From JBIQJD01 sp044507695 (GTDB lineage: Bacteria > Bacteroidota > Ignavibacteria > Ignavibacteriales > Ignavibacteriaceae), in contig JBIQJD010000001.1 of assembly GCA_044507695.1 (NCBI GenBank), positions 62,001-126,000 of the forward strand: DNA of 64,000 bases. The letters are read 5' to 3'. Every line of letters starts with the position of its first letter. The first letter of the stretch is position 1. The position numbers and the translations under genes were made by a program. Shown piece by piece: positions 25,841 through 34,973 of this stretch. The notes beneath the pieces are model-generated. The model was not told where the DNA came from. It did not search any database and worked only from the letters and a program-made list of their open reading frames with translations.

Positions 25841-27186
25841 TGGAAACAGCCGGGAAACATATTACAATTATAGGTGCACAGCGCAGCGGTATTGGTGCTG
25901 CCAGGCTTGTAAAAAAACTTGGCGGCATTCCGTTCATTAGTGATGCGGCTCCGGAAGGAAAATTAAAAGAATCAATCGGAATCTTTAACGAAAATGATTT
26001 TCAATTTGAAACCGGCAAACATTCAGATAAGGTTTTTGATTGTGATTTAATGATTGTAAGTCCGGGAGTTCCATCTGATGCAGTAGTAATTGTTGAAGCA
26101 TCAAAAAGAAAAATTAAAATAATAAGTGAGCTGGAATTTGCTTCAGCTTTTTGTAAAGGAAATATAATTGCAATTACAGGCACCAATGGTAAAACAACCA
26201 CAACTGAATTGTGCGGTTATGTTTTTAATCAATCAGGAATGAAAACATACACCGCAGGAAATATCGGCTATGCTTTTTCAGAGATTGCACTGGATATTAA
26301 AGAGAATGAATTTGTTGCACTGGAGGTTTCCAGCTTTCAGCTTGATTTGATTGATCAGTTTAAACCAAAGGCTGCAGTAATATTAAATATTACTCCTGAT
26401 CATCTTAACAGATATGAAAATAAATTTGAGAATTATATCGCTTCAAAATTGAGTATTTATAAAAATCAAACAGCAGATGATTTATTGATTTTGAATGCTG
26501 ACAGCAAAACCTTAATGGATAATTTGAGTGAACATAAAAGCAGGAGTTTTTACTTCTCTACTGTTAGTGAACAGGTAAACGGTTGTTACCTATCCGGTAA
26601 TCAGATTTTTTTTAATCAGGATGGTGAATTGAAATTCACATGTTCGGTCTCTGATATCAATCTTAAAGGTGAACATAATTACTCAAACGCAATGGCTGTA
26701 ATTACAGCAGCAAAAATTTTTGGCTGCAGGGATGAATCAATAAAATCTGCTTTAAAAACATTTAAAGGTGTTGAACATCGTCTTGAATTTGTTAGAGAAA
26801 TTGATGGTGTTGTATTTATTAATGATTCCAAAGCAACGAATGTTGACAGCGTATGGTATGCATTAAAGAGTTTTGACAATCCAATATTCCTCATTCTTGG
26901 CGGTCAGGATAAAGGCAATGATTATAGTAAGATTGAAAACCTTGTTGCAGAAAAAGTAAAAAAGATATATGCGATAGGAACATCCGCTGACAAAATATTT
27001 AATTACTTCCACGCTCATGTTAAAGTTGAGATAAAGAAAAATCTTACAGAAGTAATTAACACTGTAAACAGCGAGGCGCGCAGCGGTGATGTTGTTCTGC
27101 TTTCACCGGCATGTGCAAGTTTTGATATGTTTGATAATTACGAACACAGAGGTAGAGTATTTAAAGAGGCTGTAAATAAACTATGA
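25840..27186 (+). CDS. murD: UDP-MurNAc-L-Ala:D-Glu ligase
   Basis: A 448-aa Mur ligase with an N-terminal Rossmann-like UDP-binding domain (ITIIGAQRSGIGAARLVKKLGG), the ATP loop GTNGKTTT, LEVSSFQLD and the C-terminal PACASFDMFDNYEHRGRVF signature. It adds D-glutamate as the second stem residue. It overlaps mraY by 1 nt and ftsW by 4 nt. Confidence 0.96.
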   Translation: METAGKHITIIGAQRSGIGAARLVKKLGGIPFISDAAPEGKLKESIGIFNENDFQFETGKHSDKVFDCDLMIVSPGVPSDAVVIVEASKRKIKIISELEFASAFCKGNIIAITGTNGKTTTTELCGYVFNQSGMKTYTAGNIGYAFSEIALDIKENEFVALEVSSFQLDLIDQFKPKAAVILNITPDHLNRYENKFENYIASKLSIYKNQTADDLLILNADSKTLMDNLSEHKSRSFYFSTVSEQVNGCYLSGNQIFFNQDGELKFTCSVSDINLKGEHNYSNAMAVITAAKIFGCRDESIKSALKTFKGVEHRLEFVREIDGVVFINDSKATNVDSVWYALKSFDNPIFLILGGQDKGNDYSKIENLVAEKVKKIYAIGTSADKIFNYFHAHVKVEIKKNLTEVINTVNSEARSGDVVLLSPACASFDMFDNYEHRGRVFKEAVNKL

Positions 27187-28307
27187 AAAAATTTGCTGCA
27201 ATAGTTTTCTTTGATGCTTTTGCATTAATGCTCCTCGGGCTGATTATTGTAATGAGTGCCAGCAGCACTTACAGCATATTTAAATTTGATGATTTATTTC
27301 ATCTGTTTAATTCTCATGTATTTAAAGTTTTGTTTGGAATATTCCTGATGATTGTGTTCTGTTTTATTCCTTATGAACTTTACAGAGAGCACAGTAAAAA
27401 ATTCATCCTGGGTATTACTATTGTATTGTTCCTTACACTCTTTTTGGCACCAAACATCAAAGGCGCCGGCAGATGGATCAATCTTGGTTTCTTCACTTTT
27501 CAGCCTGCAGATGCAGCAAAATTAATTTTGATTATGCACTTAGCATATTTAATAGAAGATAAAAGAGAAATAATAACAAATTATAAAAACGGATTTTTAT
27601 ATCTATTCTTCTGGGTTGTTGTTGTTGCGGGATTAATTTTTGTTCAGCCGAATGTTAGTAATGCAGTGCTGCTCGTGATAATCAGTTTAACAATAATGTA
27701 TGTGGGCGGCGCAAGGTTCAAACATATTATCTCTTCACTGTTTTTTAGTCTTGTATGCGGCGGCACTGCAGCAATGATCTTTTCGCACTCAAGAAGCAGA
27801 ATACTATCTTTTATTGAAAGTGTTCAAACCGGTGGAGATTTAAACCTTCAGGTTAAGCAGGCATTGTACAGCCTTGGCAGCGGCGGATTAACAGGTGTTG
27901 GAATGGGACACAGCAAGCAGAGCAATTTATTTCTTCCTGAAGCTTACGGTGATTTTATATTTGCAATACTTGGAGAAGAACTTGGTTTCATTGGATCAGT
28001 CCTGCTTCTTATAAGTTTTGTGCTTTTCTTTCTTGCAGGTATAATGATTGCTAAAAAAACCAGAGATCAGTTCGGCCAGTTGCTGGCATTTGGAATTACT
28101 TTTTCAATTTTAATTTATGCATTCGTAAATGTTGCTGTTGCTACCGGATTATTTCCAACCACAGGACTTCCGCTGCCATTTATTAGTTACGGCGGAACAT
28201 CATTAACTTTCCTGTGCATATCAGTTGGAATACTTGTAAACATTGCTTTATCAAATAACATTTTATTAAAAACTAAAACTGTAGATACAGAGGGAATTAA
28301 TAATTGA
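27183..28307 (+). CDS. ftsW: SEDS-family peptidoglycan glycosyltransferase FtsW
   Basis: A 374-aa SEDS protein with about ten transmembrane helices. It polymerises lipid II at the septum together with FtsI. Conserved features are IVMSASSTYS after the first helix, GAGRWINLGFFTFQPAD, and the late GLFPTTGLPLPFISYGGTS. Its position between murD and murG matches FtsW rather than RodA. It overlaps murD by 4 nt, and its TGA overlaps the TTG start of murG. Confidence 0.94.
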   Translation: MKKFAAIVFFDAFALMLLGLIIVMSASSTYSIFKFDDLFHLFNSHVFKVLFGIFLMIVFCFIPYELYREHSKKFILGITIVLFLTLFLAPNIKGAGRWINLGFFTFQPADAAKLILIMHLAYLIEDKREIITNYKNGFLYLFFWVVVVAGLIFVQPNVSNAVLLVIISLTIMYVGGARFKHIISSLFFSLVCGGTAAMIFSHSRSRILSFIESVQTGGDLNLQVKQALYSLGSGGLTGVGMGHSKQSNLFLPEAYGDFIFAILGEELGFIGSVLLLISFVLFFLAGIMIAKKTRDQFGQLLAFGITFSILIYAFVNVAVATGLFPTTGLPLPFISYGGTSLTFLCISVGILVNIALSNNILLKTKTVDTEGINN

Positions 28308-29407
28308 CTATAAATAAAACACCATATCGGTTTTTATTTGCCGGCGGCGGAACCGGCGGTCATCTTTTTCCGGCAGTTGCAGTTGCACAAAAAATAAAAG
28401 AATTAATTCCTGAAGCAGATATAATGTTCATCGGTACTAAATCTAAAATTGAAGGTAAAGTTATTCCGAAGCTTGGTTATAAATTTAAATCGATCTGGAT
28501 CAAAGGATTTTCAAGAAAACTAACATTGGAAAATATTTTGTTCCCGGTTAAACTGATTGTTTCAACTATTCAGTCAATGTTCATTAATCTTGGTTTCCGC
28601 CCAAGTGTAGCAATCGGATCGGGAGGTTATGTTTCCGGGCCGGCAATATTTGCCGCTTCAATCACAGGTGCAAAAATTTTATTGCTTGAGCAGAATAGTT
28701 ATCCCGGAGTAACAACGCGTCTGCTTGAAAAATGTGCAAATGAAGTTCATGTAAGTTTTGAAAGTTCAAAAAAATATTTAAAGAACGGAAACAGGATTTT
28801 TGTTACAGGAAACCCCGTGAGATCAGATTTACAAGCGATTGATAAAAAAGAAGCACTTGAATTTTTCAATCTTAATCCGGAGAAAAAAACTCTTCTCATT
28901 TTAGGGGGAAGTTTAGGAGCTGGAACAATTAATTCAGCATTATCAAAGGCAGCTAAAAAATTTGAAGAAGAAAATCTTAATATTATCTGGCAGACAGGCC
29001 AGTACTATTTTGAAAAGTATAAAACATATTCATCAGAGAATATTAAAGTGCATGCATTTATTGATGATATGAACAAGGCGTATTCAGCTTCTGAGCTGGT
29101 TGTTGCAAGAGCTGGTGCAACTACAATTGCAGAACTGCTTGTGCTTGGCAAACCATCTATCCTTGTTCCATCTCCAAATGTTGCGGAGAATCATCAATAT
29201 TATAATGCAAAAGCAGTAGCTGATAAAGAAGCCGCTGTTCTTATTGAAGATAAAAAAATTAATGAAGCATTAGCAGATGAAGTTTTAAAACTCATAAATG
29301 ATGATAACCGGTTGAATGAATTCAGCAGTAATGCAAAAAAAATAAGCAAACCTGATGCTGCTGAGGTAATTGCAAAACGGGCAATTCAATTTGCACAAGC
29401 AATATGA
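28304..29407 (+). CDS. murG: UDP-GlcNAc:lipid I N-acetylglucosamine transferase
   Basis: A 367-aa GT28 glycosyltransferase that converts lipid I to lipid II at the inner face of the membrane. Motifs are GGGTGGHLFPAVAVA near the start, GSGGYVSGPA, LLLEQNSYPG, LGGSLGAGTIN and ARAGATTIAELLVLGKPSILVP. The start is TTG, overlapping the ftsW stop by 3 nt; purine-rich AGAGGGA lies about 8 nt upstream, and no ATG gives a full N-terminus. It overlaps the next gene by 4 nt. Confidence 0.95.
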   Translation: MTINKTPYRFLFAGGGTGGHLFPAVAVAQKIKELIPEADIMFIGTKSKIEGKVIPKLGYKFKSIWIKGFSRKLTLENILFPVKLIVSTIQSMFINLGFRPSVAIGSGGYVSGPAIFAASITGAKILLLEQNSYPGVTTRLLEKCANEVHVSFESSKKYLKNGNRIFVTGNPVRSDLQAIDKKEALEFFNLNPEKKTLLILGGSLGAGTINSALSKAAKKFEEENLNIIWQTGQYYFEKYKTYSSENIKVHAFIDDMNKAYSASELVVARAGATTIAELLVLGKPSILVPSPNVAENHQYYNAKAVADKEAAVLIEDKKINEALADEVLKLINDDNRLNEFSSNAKKISKPDAAEVIAKRAIQFAQAI

Positions 29408-29877
29408 ACGAAGAACAATTAAATAAACGAAAATCTTTTAGATATAATTTATCGTTCTATTATCAATCAACAATAATTTATTTTATTGTATTTGTTCTTT
29501 ATGTAATAATTCGCGGTGAGTTTGTTGAAGATTCATTCAAACTTATTACAAGTGATCCGATAATTTATTTTTTCGCTTTAATTGTTTTGATCTCACTTGG
29601 CGGTTTGCTTTTCAATCTTTACAAACAAAAACATATTGAAGTAACTGAAGACGGAATTGCAATTATCAGCAGGTTTGGTAAAAAAATTATTCCGGCAGAT
29701 CAGATAAAATCAATAAAACTTTCAAGAGAAAGAAGAGCAAGGCATGCCTTAAGAATGGTGAGAATAAAAATAAAACAGAGAACAAGACCTTTAATGATCA
29801 GGCTTTTGGATTATGAGAATCAGGATGAACTTGAAAAAAGATTACGTGAATTAAAAGCAGTAATTGAAAATCAGTAA
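29404..29877 (+). CDS. Two-TM membrane protein with PH-like tail, in the dcw cluster
   Basis: A 157-aa protein coupled to murG (4-nt overlap) and 23 nt before murC. Two hydrophobic segments (about residues 22-38 and 53-70) are joined by a short acidic loop. A cytoplasmic domain follows (about 77-157) in which HIEVTEDGIAIISRFGKKIIPADQIKSI resembles bacterial PH-like (bPH/YcxB-type) domains, ending in a charged helix. It is not a standard dcw gene, and nothing in it is catalytic. Because it is embedded in the cluster, a role in envelope synthesis or division is inferred from position only. Confidence 0.7.
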   Translation: MNEEQLNKRKSFRYNLSFYYQSTIIYFIVFVLYVIIRGEFVEDSFKLITSDPIIYFFALIVLISLGGLLFNLYKQKHIEVTEDGIAIISRFGKKIIPADQIKSIKLSRERRARHALRMVRIKIKQRTRPLMIRLLDYENQDELEKRLRELKAVIENQ

Positions 29878-29900
29878 ATAAAAGAAACAAAAAAGAAGTA

Positions 29901-31271
29901 ATGTTTAAGAATATTAAAAAAGTTCACTTTGTAGGAATTGGTGGAATAGGAATGAGCGGCATTGCAGAAATACTGCTTAACCAGGGATTTGAAATTTCAG
30001 GATCGGATAAATCCCTTTCTGAAGTAACACACAGATTAAGTGATCTTGGTATAAAAATTTTTGAAGGACATTCACCTGATAATTTATCAGATGCTGATGT
30101 ACTCGTTTATTCATCTGCAGTTAATCTGGATAATCCGGAAGTGAAAGCTGCAGTAGAAAGAAAAATTCCGATCATTAAAAGATCAGAGATGCTTGCTGAA
30201 TGCATGAGAATGAAGTACGGAATTGGCATTGCAGGAACACATGGAAAAACAACAACAACTTCAATGGTTGGATTAACTTTAACTGAAGGTAAAATTGATC
30301 CCACAATTATAGTTGGAGGAAAATTAAGTGGTTTAGGCGGAACAAATGCACGCCTTGGCAACGGTGAGTTTATTGTTGTTGAAGCGGATGAGTTTGACAG
30401 AACATTCCTAAAACTTACACCAACAATTGCAGCACTAACAACACTCGAGAGCGAGCATCTTGATACTTATAAAGATCTTGATGATATCAAATCAGCATTT
30501 ATTGAATTTGCAAATAAAGTTCCGTTCTACGGCTTTGTAGTTTTATGTCTTGATGAACCGGCTTTGCAGGATATTATTCCGCAGATAAACAAAAAGATTT
30601 TCACATACGGATTAACAACTCAGGCTGATATCCGCGCTGTTGATATTACACATGATGAAAACACAAGTTCGTATACGGTTTTTTATCTGGGAGAAGATTT
30701 AGGAAGAATCACTTTAAAAATTCCCGGTGTTCACAACGTTAAAAATTCTCTTGTTGCAGTTTGTATTGCAAAAGAACTTGGCATTGAATTCAGCATAATT
30801 AAAAAAGCGCTTGAATCATTTACAGGAGTTTACAGAAGATTTGAAGTAAAGTATAATAAAGAAATTATGGTAGTTGATGATTATGCACATCATCCAACAG
30901 AAACAAGCGCAACTCTTGCGGGAATAAGATCAGGCTGGAAGAGAAGACTCGTTGTTGTTTTTCAGCCGCACCTTTATTCAAGAACACAGGAATTTTATCA
31001 GGAATTCGGAAGATCATTCTTAAACTCCGATGTTTTTATTTGTACAGATGTATATCCTGCAAGAGAAAATCCAATTGAAGGAGTTACAGGAAAACTTATT
31101 GCAGATACAGCGCGAAAATTCGGGCACAAGAATGTTATCTATGTTGAAAATAAAGAAGATGTTCCGGCAAAACTTAAAGAAGTTAAGAAGGATGGTGATA
31201 TTATTGTTACGATGGGTGCAGGTGATATCTGGAAGTATGGTGAAAAATTTATTGAACTATTAAAAGAATAA
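29901..31271 (+). CDS. murC: UDP-MurNAc:L-alanine ligase
   Basis: A 456-aa Mur ligase catalysing the first peptide addition in wall precursor synthesis. It starts with the UDP-binding KVHFVGIGGIGMSGIAEIL, has the ATP loop GTHGKTTTTSM, and DDYAHHPTE in the C-terminal domain, all MurC-specific. No MurB domain is fused or adjacent, although murB often follows murC in dcw clusters. It is preceded by 23 nt with a purine-rich AAAGAAGT and followed closely by ftsQ. Confidence 0.96.
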   Translation: MFKNIKKVHFVGIGGIGMSGIAEILLNQGFEISGSDKSLSEVTHRLSDLGIKIFEGHSPDNLSDADVLVYSSAVNLDNPEVKAAVERKIPIIKRSEMLAECMRMKYGIGIAGTHGKTTTTSMVGLTLTEGKIDPTIIVGGKLSGLGGTNARLGNGEFIVVEADEFDRTFLKLTPTIAALTTLESEHLDTYKDLDDIKSAFIEFANKVPFYGFVVLCLDEPALQDIIPQINKKIFTYGLTTQADIRAVDITHDENTSSYTVFYLGEDLGRITLKIPGVHNVKNSLVAVCIAKELGIEFSIIKKALESFTGVYRRFEVKYNKEIMVVDDYAHHPTETSATLAGIRSGWKRRLVVVFQPHLYSRTQEFYQEFGRSFLNSDVFICTDVYPARENPIEGVTGKLIADTARKFGHKNVIYVENKEDVPAKLKEVKKDGDIIVTMGAGDIWKYGEKFIELLKE

Positions 31272-31275
31272 TTTG

Positions 31276-32052
31276 ATGCGCGAGAATAGAAGTAAATTAA
31301 TGGGAATTATGATTTTTCTTCTATTAATTTCGTGCCTCCTTTTTCTGATTTTTTATACAACTGAGTCAACCAACAAAGGAGAAATACTGATGATTGAGAT
31401 AACAGGCAATAATCTTCTATCTGAAACTGATTACCTGACCTTCTCGCAGTTGGATAATCTTAAAGGATACGAGAATGTAACACTTCCTTTAATTAAAGAT
31501 CGGCTCGAAAAACATCCTTATGTTGTTAGTGCAGATGTTGAACTTGAAAATCAGAATAAGACAAAGGTTATCTTAACAGAAAAGAAAATTATGGCGGTAG
31601 TGCTTGGCGGGCGTGAACCATATTTCATTACAGTTGAATTTCAGATTCTGCCATTGTTCACAAATACAAAGTTTAGTGATCTGCCGGTGATAAGTAATCC
31701 AAAGAAATCTGATTCGCTAAAACCGCTTGAGGTATTTAAAGATGAAGATATTATTGAAGCATTTAAAATTATAGATGCAGCAAGATTAACGAATAAAAAT
31801 ATTTTAAAAAGATTATCAGAAATTAATTTAAGAAACGGCGGTGATATTATTCTCAGTTTCTCCGGAGTAAAACCGCCGGTAATTTATGGCAAGGGTGAAC
31901 CCGCAAAAAAAATGGTATACCTTGAGTTGATGTGGGAAGGAATTATTAATGGAAGCAGCTTTACAGAAGAGAGCGATTATATAGATATCAGGTTTGCAAA
32001 TGAAATTTATGTTGGTTCCGCCAGTAACGGTACTAAAACAGGTTTAAACTAA
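31276..32052 (+). CDS. ftsQ: Divisome protein FtsQ (POTRA domain)
   Basis: About 258 aa. There is an N-terminal cytoplasmic tip, one transmembrane helix (about residues 9-26), then a POTRA domain (ILMIEITGNNLLSETDYL to KTKVILTEKK) and a beta domain. FtsQ links FtsL/FtsB to the early divisome. The ATG at 31276 is preferred; a TTG directly before it is also open. Sequence similarity in FtsQ is weak, so the call relies on topology, POTRA pattern and position between murC and ftsA. Confidence 0.88.
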   Translation: MRENRSKLMGIMIFLLLISCLLFLIFYTTESTNKGEILMIEITGNNLLSETDYLTFSQLDNLKGYENVTLPLIKDRLEKHPYVVSADVELENQNKTKVILTEKKIMAVVLGGREPYFITVEFQILPLFTNTKFSDLPVISNPKKSDSLKPLEVFKDEDIIEAFKIIDAARLTNKNILKRLSEINLRNGGDIILSFSGVKPPVIYGKGEPAKKMVYLELMWEGIINGSSFTEESDYIDIRFANEIYVGSASNGTKTGLN

Positions 32053-33300
32053 ATGAAAAAAAATATTATTGCCGGATTGGATTTAGGCACAACAAAAGTT
32101 TGTGCAGTAATAGCAGAAAAAACCGATGAATCCCGTCTGGATATTTTAGGATTTGGCGTTGCTCCATCTGAAGGGTTGCACAAAGGTCTTGTAGCAAATA
32201 TCGGCAAAACAGCAGAGGCAATTAAAACCGCCGTTGCACAGGCATCTAACCGTGCCGGATACGAAGTAACTACTGTTAATGTTGGTGTTGCAGGTGAACA
32301 TATTACAAGTATCCGTCATAGAAATTATGTAACAATCAGTAATGAAGATAAAGAAATAACCAAAGCTGATCTTGACAGACTGGAAGCTGATGTACGAACA
32401 ATTACTATTCCATCAGACAGGCAGATACTTCACATAATTCCGGAAGAATTTTCTATTGATCATCAGGGCGGGATTGATAATCCACTGGGAATGTCAGGTT
32501 CAAGACTCGAAGCAACGAATCATGTTGTGCTTGCTTCAATCCCAGCAATTCAAAATATAAGGAAGTCTGTTGAACGTGCCGGACTACATGTTCAGGATTA
32601 TATACTTCAGCCTATAGCATCAAGTTCTTCTGTTCTTGAAGATAGCGAAAAAGATCTTGGTGTAGCTCTTATAGATATTGGCGGCGGAACTACTGATATA
32701 GCAATTTTTCATAACCGCGCAATAAAGCATACAAAGGTTATTGGAGTTGCAGGAAACCAGGTTACGAATGATATAAGAGAATCGCTTGGTGTTGTTACTG
32801 AGGAAGCAGAGAAACTCAAAAAAGATTACGGCTACGCTATTGAAAGTGCAATCATAAAAGATGAAGACATTTTGATTCGCGGCGTTGGCGCAAGAGGAAA
32901 TACAAAGATCCCAATTACGCTTCTTACACAGATTATCAGTTTAAGAATGAGAGAACTGTTCAGTTTGATTGATAACGAAATAAGAAGTGCAGGATTTAAA
33001 AATAAAATTAAAGCAGGAATTGTCTTAACAGGCGGCGGCTCATTATTGAAGGGATGTACAGAACTGGCTGAAGAAGTTTTCGGATTACCGGCAAGAATAG
33101 GTGTTCCGCAGGAATTGGGAACCGGCTTATCCAATGAAATTGAAAGCCCTGAATTTGCAACAGTTGCCGGATTGATAAGAGGAATTCCCGGCGGAAAATC
33201 AAGTGAATACCAGGTTCTGATTAAACCCAAAAAATCTAAAAGTGTAAATAAGTTTTCAGTTATAATTAAAAAAGTTCAACAATTTTTTGATGAATTATAA
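32053..33300 (+). CDS. ftsA: Cell division protein FtsA
   Basis: A 415-aa actin-like ATPase that tethers FtsZ filaments to the membrane. Phosphate-1 motif GLDLGTTKVCAVIAE, phosphate-2 IDIGGGTTDIAIF and the adenosine motif VLTGGGSLLKG are all present, together with the FtsA-specific 1C subdomain (about residues 85-165). The C-terminus ends in a hydrophobic and basic helix (VIIKKVQQFFDEL) fit for membrane binding. It starts at the base after the ftsQ stop and is followed after 24 nt by ftsZ. Confidence 0.96.
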   Translation: MKKNIIAGLDLGTTKVCAVIAEKTDESRLDILGFGVAPSEGLHKGLVANIGKTAEAIKTAVAQASNRAGYEVTTVNVGVAGEHITSIRHRNYVTISNEDKEITKADLDRLEADVRTITIPSDRQILHIIPEEFSIDHQGGIDNPLGMSGSRLEATNHVVLASIPAIQNIRKSVERAGLHVQDYILQPIASSSSVLEDSEKDLGVALIDIGGGTTDIAIFHNRAIKHTKVIGVAGNQVTNDIRESLGVVTEEAEKLKKDYGYAIESAIIKDEDILIRGVGARGNTKIPITLLTQIISLRMRELFSLIDNEIRSAGFKNKIKAGIVLTGGGSLLKGCTELAEEVFGLPARIGVPQELGTGLSNEIESPEFATVAGLIRGIPGGKSSEYQVLIKPKKSKSVNKFSVIIKKVQQFFDEL

Positions 33301-33324
33301 ATAATCCAACACAGGAGGTAAACC

Positions 33325-34617
33325 ATGGCGCGATTTGCAACTATAGACAGAGGAAAACCAATGTCAGCAGTGCTGAAGGTAGTCGGTATTGGCGGCGGCG
33401 GTTGTAATGCTATTGAAAGCATGATCAAACGGGGATTGAACGGTGTTGAATATGTAGCAGTGAATACCGATGCGCAGGTACTTAACAGCAGCAGTGCTAC
33501 TCATAAAATTCAGGTTGGTACAAATATTACCCGCGGCCTTGGTGCTGGCGCCGATCCTAATGTTGGACGTAAATCTCTTGAAGAAGATAGAGAAAAAATT
33601 GCCGAAGTGCTTTCCGGCAGTGATATGGTTTTTGTTACTGCAGGCATGGGCGGCGGAACCGGTACGGGCGGTGCACCCGTTATTGCATCCATTGCAAAGA
33701 GTATCGGCTCTCTCGTTGTCGGCATAGTAACCAAACCATTCAGATGGGAAGGCAAAAAGCGTATGCTTAATGCTGAACAGGGAATCCAGGAATTAAAACA
33801 ATATGTAGATAGTTTGATTGTAATTCCGAACGAACGGCTGCTGAGTATTCTTGATAAAAGCATAAATGCATTTGCTGCATTTGATAAACCGAATGAAGTT
33901 TTATATGAAGCAACACGCGGCATTGCAGATATAATTACTGTGGAAGGATTAATTAATGTTGATTTTGCGGATGTAAGATCTGTTATGAACCAGAGCGGTG
34001 AAGCCTTAATGGGCTGCGGTATTGCAAGCGGTGAGAATCGTGCAATTGAAGCTGCTCAAAAAGCAATTTCATCTCCGCTGCTTGAAGGAATAAATATTAA
34101 GGGTGCAAAAAGTGTACTGCTTAATGTTACCGGTTCCAGCAATCTTACAATGCAGGAAATTAATGAAGGCAACAGTGTAATTTTTGAGGCTGCTGGCGAA
34201 GAGGCAAATGTTATCTTCGGATGCGTGCTTAAAGAAGAGATGAATGATTATGTTTCTTACACGGTAATTGCTACAGGATTTGATAATTCACATTCTAATA
34301 TTGTTAAAACTGCCCAGGCTCAATCAAAACAAAAAGACACCGGAATGTTCAGAGATGGTGGTTTTAATTTTTTAGAAAACAGTGAAGTTGATACAGATGA
34401 TCTGGATGTTCCAACTATTCTTCGGGTAAAAAGTCCAAAATCATCTTTAGATGAACCGAAGGAGGATAAGAAAGAAGACAATCCACAAAGCGGATTTAAT
34501 TTTAATTCATCAAGATACAACTGGGCAAAAGATAAGCCTAAGAAAAATGAAGAGGAAGAAAAAGCATCAAGAGGTGATGAGGATAGTTCTTCATTTTTAA
34601 GAATGATAATGGATTAA
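33325..34617 (+). CDS. ftsZ: Cell division GTPase FtsZ
   Basis: A 430-aa tubulin-like GTPase that forms the Z-ring. The GTP signature GGGTGTGGAPV and the N-terminal KVVGIGGGGCNAI are intact. A strong Shine-Dalgarno sequence (AGGAGG, about 8 nt before the ATG) suggests higher expression than the rest of the cluster. The C-terminal-peptide-like motif DDLDVPTILRVK lies about 60 residues before the end rather than at it. A charged low-complexity tail follows, closing with SSSFLRMIMD, which holds a second F-L-R. Last gene of the dcw cluster. Confidence 0.97.
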   Translation: MARFATIDRGKPMSAVLKVVGIGGGGCNAIESMIKRGLNGVEYVAVNTDAQVLNSSSATHKIQVGTNITRGLGAGADPNVGRKSLEEDREKIAEVLSGSDMVFVTAGMGGGTGTGGAPVIASIAKSIGSLVVGIVTKPFRWEGKKRMLNAEQGIQELKQYVDSLIVIPNERLLSILDKSINAFAAFDKPNEVLYEATRGIADIITVEGLINVDFADVRSVMNQSGEALMGCGIASGENRAIEAAQKAISSPLLEGINIKGAKSVLLNVTGSSNLTMQEINEGNSVIFEAAGEEANVIFGCVLKEEMNDYVSYTVIATGFDNSHSNIVKTAQAQSKQKDTGMFRDGGFNFLENSEVDTDDLDVPTILRVKSPKSSLDEPKEDKKEDNPQSGFNFNSSRYNWAKDKPKKNEEEEKASRGDEDSSSFLRMIMD

Positions 34618-34659
34618 TAAATGCATATAAATTGATCTGAAGTTGAATAGCATATTTTG

Positions 34660-34854
34660 TTATTCATCGCTTGGTCTTGCTTCAACAAGAACATTTTCTT
34701 CCTGATCAACGGTTGCTATTACTCTGTTCGGGCGGCAGCAGATTCTGCACTCTTCAATAATATCCTGTTTGCCGTTCACAGTCAGATCAATCCAAACTGT
34801 ATTTTGAACTCCACAGTACTGGCATGTCCACACAAGGTCATCATCAGTAATCAT
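34660..34854 (-). CDS. CPXCG family cysteine-rich protein
   Basis: About 64 aa. A CxxC pair in WTCQYCGVQN and a second cysteine group in EECRICCRPNRV match the CPXCG family of small zinc-binding proteins of unknown function. The start at 34854 is preferred over an in-frame ATG 18 nt upstream because AAAGGAGAGG lies just before it and inside the longer version. It is transcribed leftward, convergent with ftsZ, 42 nt from its stop. Confidence 0.75.
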   Translation of the reverse strand: MITDDDLVWTCQYCGVQNTVWIDLTVNGKQDIIEECRICCRPNRVIATVDQEENVLVEARPSDE

Positions 34855-34973
34855 TTTTTCCTCTCCTTTCATTCAACCAATTGTAACTTACCTGTAATTA
34901 AGAAAAATGTAAAGATAAGTTTTAATCCTCTTGATTTCTGGATTGATGAAAATCAACAGAAAAAATAAAATCA

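Noticed and set aside
34643..34663. Seven-pair hairpin between ftsZ and the CPXCG gene
   Set aside because: It includes a G-U pair, is AT-rich and has no adjoining T-run; too weak to call a terminator.
34657..34968. 103-codon rightward ORF after ftsZ
   Set aside because: Antisense to the CPXCG gene, whose cysteine pattern and ribosome-binding site are convincing.
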